This document shows positions 63,289 through 64,000 of a stretch of DNA of 64,000 nt, one piece after another; within the stretch, counting starts at the first letter, position 1, and each line of letters starts with the position of its first letter. The stretch is taken from contig DATAAZ010000039.1 in NCBI GenBank assembly GCA_036259875.1, forward strand, positions 5,566 to 69,565, written 5' to 3'. The position numbers were made by a program, and so were the translations under genes. Origin of the DNA: DATAAZ01 sp036259875. Lineage in GTDB: Bacteria; Actinomycetota; Thermoleophilia; Gaiellales; Gaiellaceae. A model generated the notes under the pieces. That model ran no database searches. It was given only the letters and a program-made list of their open reading frames with translations, and was not told the origin of the DNA.

Positions 63289-64000
63289 CTAGCCAGGCCG
63301 CTCGAGAAGAGAGACGAACGCAGGTGGCCGCTGAAGCTCCGCAGCGAGACGGAGCGTTCTACGCAGGAAAAGGCCAACGAGAACGAAGAGCGCGGTCAGG
63401 GCGGCGACCGAGCTACCAACGCCGCTGGGACTGAGCGAGGAGCCGCCCGCGGATCCTGCCGGACCCGCGGGAACGAGCGGGTTCGTGCTGGCAGAGCCGC
63501 CGGCGGGCGCCGCAGCGTCCGCCGGAGAGGTCCCGAGGGCCGGGGTTGCCGACCACGCGTCAGCGAGCAAGCTCTCTGCCGGCGCACGAATCGCGGACGC
63601 GCTCGGGAACACCCCGCGAGTCGGCGTCCGCGCGCTCGTCGGAGCCGAGATTGGTGCCGGCGCGCCGGCGATCGGGGTACCAACGGGCGGCACTGCGCCG
63701 ACCGCGTTCGACGGCGCGGAAGCCGTTTGCGGTGACGTGACCGGCACCTCCGCGACCCCGGGGTTACCGCCCGCTTCAGGGGCGCTCCCCTGTTGCACCG
63801 ACGGGGCGATCTCGGAGACGCCGCTCGCCGGACCGGCGGCGACCGGGGCCGCCACCCCGACGGTAGGCTCGACCGTTCCGGCAGCCGGCGCCAGCGTCTC
63901 GGCGACCGGCGCGAGCGTCTCGGCGACCGGCGCGAGCGTCTCGGCGACAGGGGCCAGGGTGTCCGCGACGGGCGCGAGCGTCTCGGCGACGGGCGCGAGC
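63289..64000 (-). CDS. Repeat-rich surface protein with C-terminal span, N-terminus beyond window
   Basis: The frame is open from the right edge to a stop at 63289, 237 residues so far. It starts inside a seven-residue repeat (TLAPVAE and TLAPVAD, at least five times), then a Pro/Ala/Ser/Gly-rich region (SEIAPSVQQGSAPEAGGNPG) and a final span SVAALTALFVLVGLFLRRTL with a short basic cytoplasmic tail. The composition is that of a wall-spanning stalk with its anchor at the end. Its gene is followed after 75 bp by the cell-wall regulator, which may control it. No domain is visible in this part. Confidence 0.75.
   Translation of the reverse strand, partial: LAPVAETLAPVADTLAPVAETLAPVAETLAPVAETLAPAAGTVEPTVGVAAPVAAGPASGVSEIAPSVQQGSAPEAGGNPGVAEVPVTSPQTASAPSNAVGAVPPVGTPIAGAPAPISAPTSARTPTRGVFPSASAIRAPAESLLADAWSATPALGTSPADAAAPAGGSASTNPLVPAGPAGSAGGSSLSPSGVGSSVAALTALFVLVGLFLRRTLRLAAELQRPPAFVSLLERPG
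63886..64000 (-). repeat. 21-bp tandem repeat coding for TLAPVAE heptads
   Basis: Five complete units and a partial sixth at the window edge, each about 21 bp with a GCGTCTCGGCGAC core and a G/C-rich joint; the last unit but one differs most. They encode the heptads of the surface protein. Such arrays change copy number easily by slippage. Confidence 0.8.

Noticed and set aside
63886..64000. Tandem repeats as a possible CRISPR array
   Set aside because: Units are contiguous 21-mers without spacers, keep the reading frame and encode a Pro-spaced heptad.
1..64000. tRNA or rRNA genes, integrases, transposases or phage genes
   Set aside because: Every gap was read for cloverleaf or conserved rRNA segments and every frame for such proteins; none was found.

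Overview
The window is a GC-rich chromosomal segment packed with genes that use many GTG and TTG starts. The content points to a free-living actinobacterium, most likely a soil member of the Thermoleophilia (Gaiellales or Solirubrobacterales). Signs are the CysO/CysM/Mec sulfur-transfer genes also known from mycobacteria, an RpoD-type sigma factor, several single-span beta-propeller proteins, and TANNNT -10 boxes lying only 6-10 nt before start codons, as in leaderless actinobacterial mRNAs. No rRNA, tRNA, CRISPR array, insertion sequence or prophage was seen.

Left third (1-21.7 kb): an Lhr-type helicase running off the left edge; a secreted M14 carboxypeptidase whose C-terminal domain lies in another frame; a lipoprotein; an acyl-CoA dehydrogenase; two tandem membrane-anchored propeller paralogues; a ChaB-like protein; an ECF sigma factor translationally coupled to a membrane propeller protein; an M24 peptidase divergent from an amidohydrolase; a structured intergenic RNA candidate; hydantoinase/oxoprolinase subunits with a divergent HxlR regulator; an M20 peptidase with a GNAT protein; and the primary-type sigma factor.

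Middle (21.8-26.6 kb): a TPR protein, then a sulfur-carrier operon: rhodanese/E1-like protein, a single-chain CysO-CysM fusion, and a JAMM peptidase. The fusion keeps an internal Gly-Gly exactly where free CysO would end, so the adjacent JAMM enzyme may process it. A pterin dehydratase and a small lipoprotein follow.

Sugar region (26.7-49.7 kb): a xylulokinase plus Gfo/Idh pair, a metallo-hydrolase-fold protein, an isomerase plus VOC pair, and then an 18-kb head-to-tail plus-strand cluster. It encodes a Liv-type ABC transporter (HMKGF), two Tm-1-like proteins (one next to the TIM-barrel that is fused to it in plant Tm-1), a cupin, a GlcD-like flavoprotein, TIM-barrel epimerases, a creatininase-family protein, a DeoR regulator, two Gfo/Idh oxidoreductases, an aldolase and a PfkB kinase. 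Nearly all junctions overlap by 4 nt or are very short. The kinase carries an in-frame TAG; one oxidoreductase has no ordinary start codon. A roughly 80-bp repeat occurs twice on one side of the cluster and once, inverted, inside it. The substrate cannot be read from sequence, but the gene mix fits an oxidise/isomerise/eliminate route for a sugar or glycoside.

Right part (49.7-64 kb): a CNNM/CorC-type membrane protein, a NarL-type two-component pair, a flavoprotein with a VOC protein, transporters, MaoC-like and LtrA proteins, an Lrp/AsnC regulator divergent from an EamA exporter, a YCII protein beside the collapsed remains of its ECF sigma partner, an unusual membrane protein with outside peptidoglycan-binding domains and an inside LuxR-type HTH, and a partial repeat-rich surface protein. 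Two collapsed genes, one frameshift, one nonsense codon and two genes without standard starts suggest either real gene decay or some consensus errors in the assembly.
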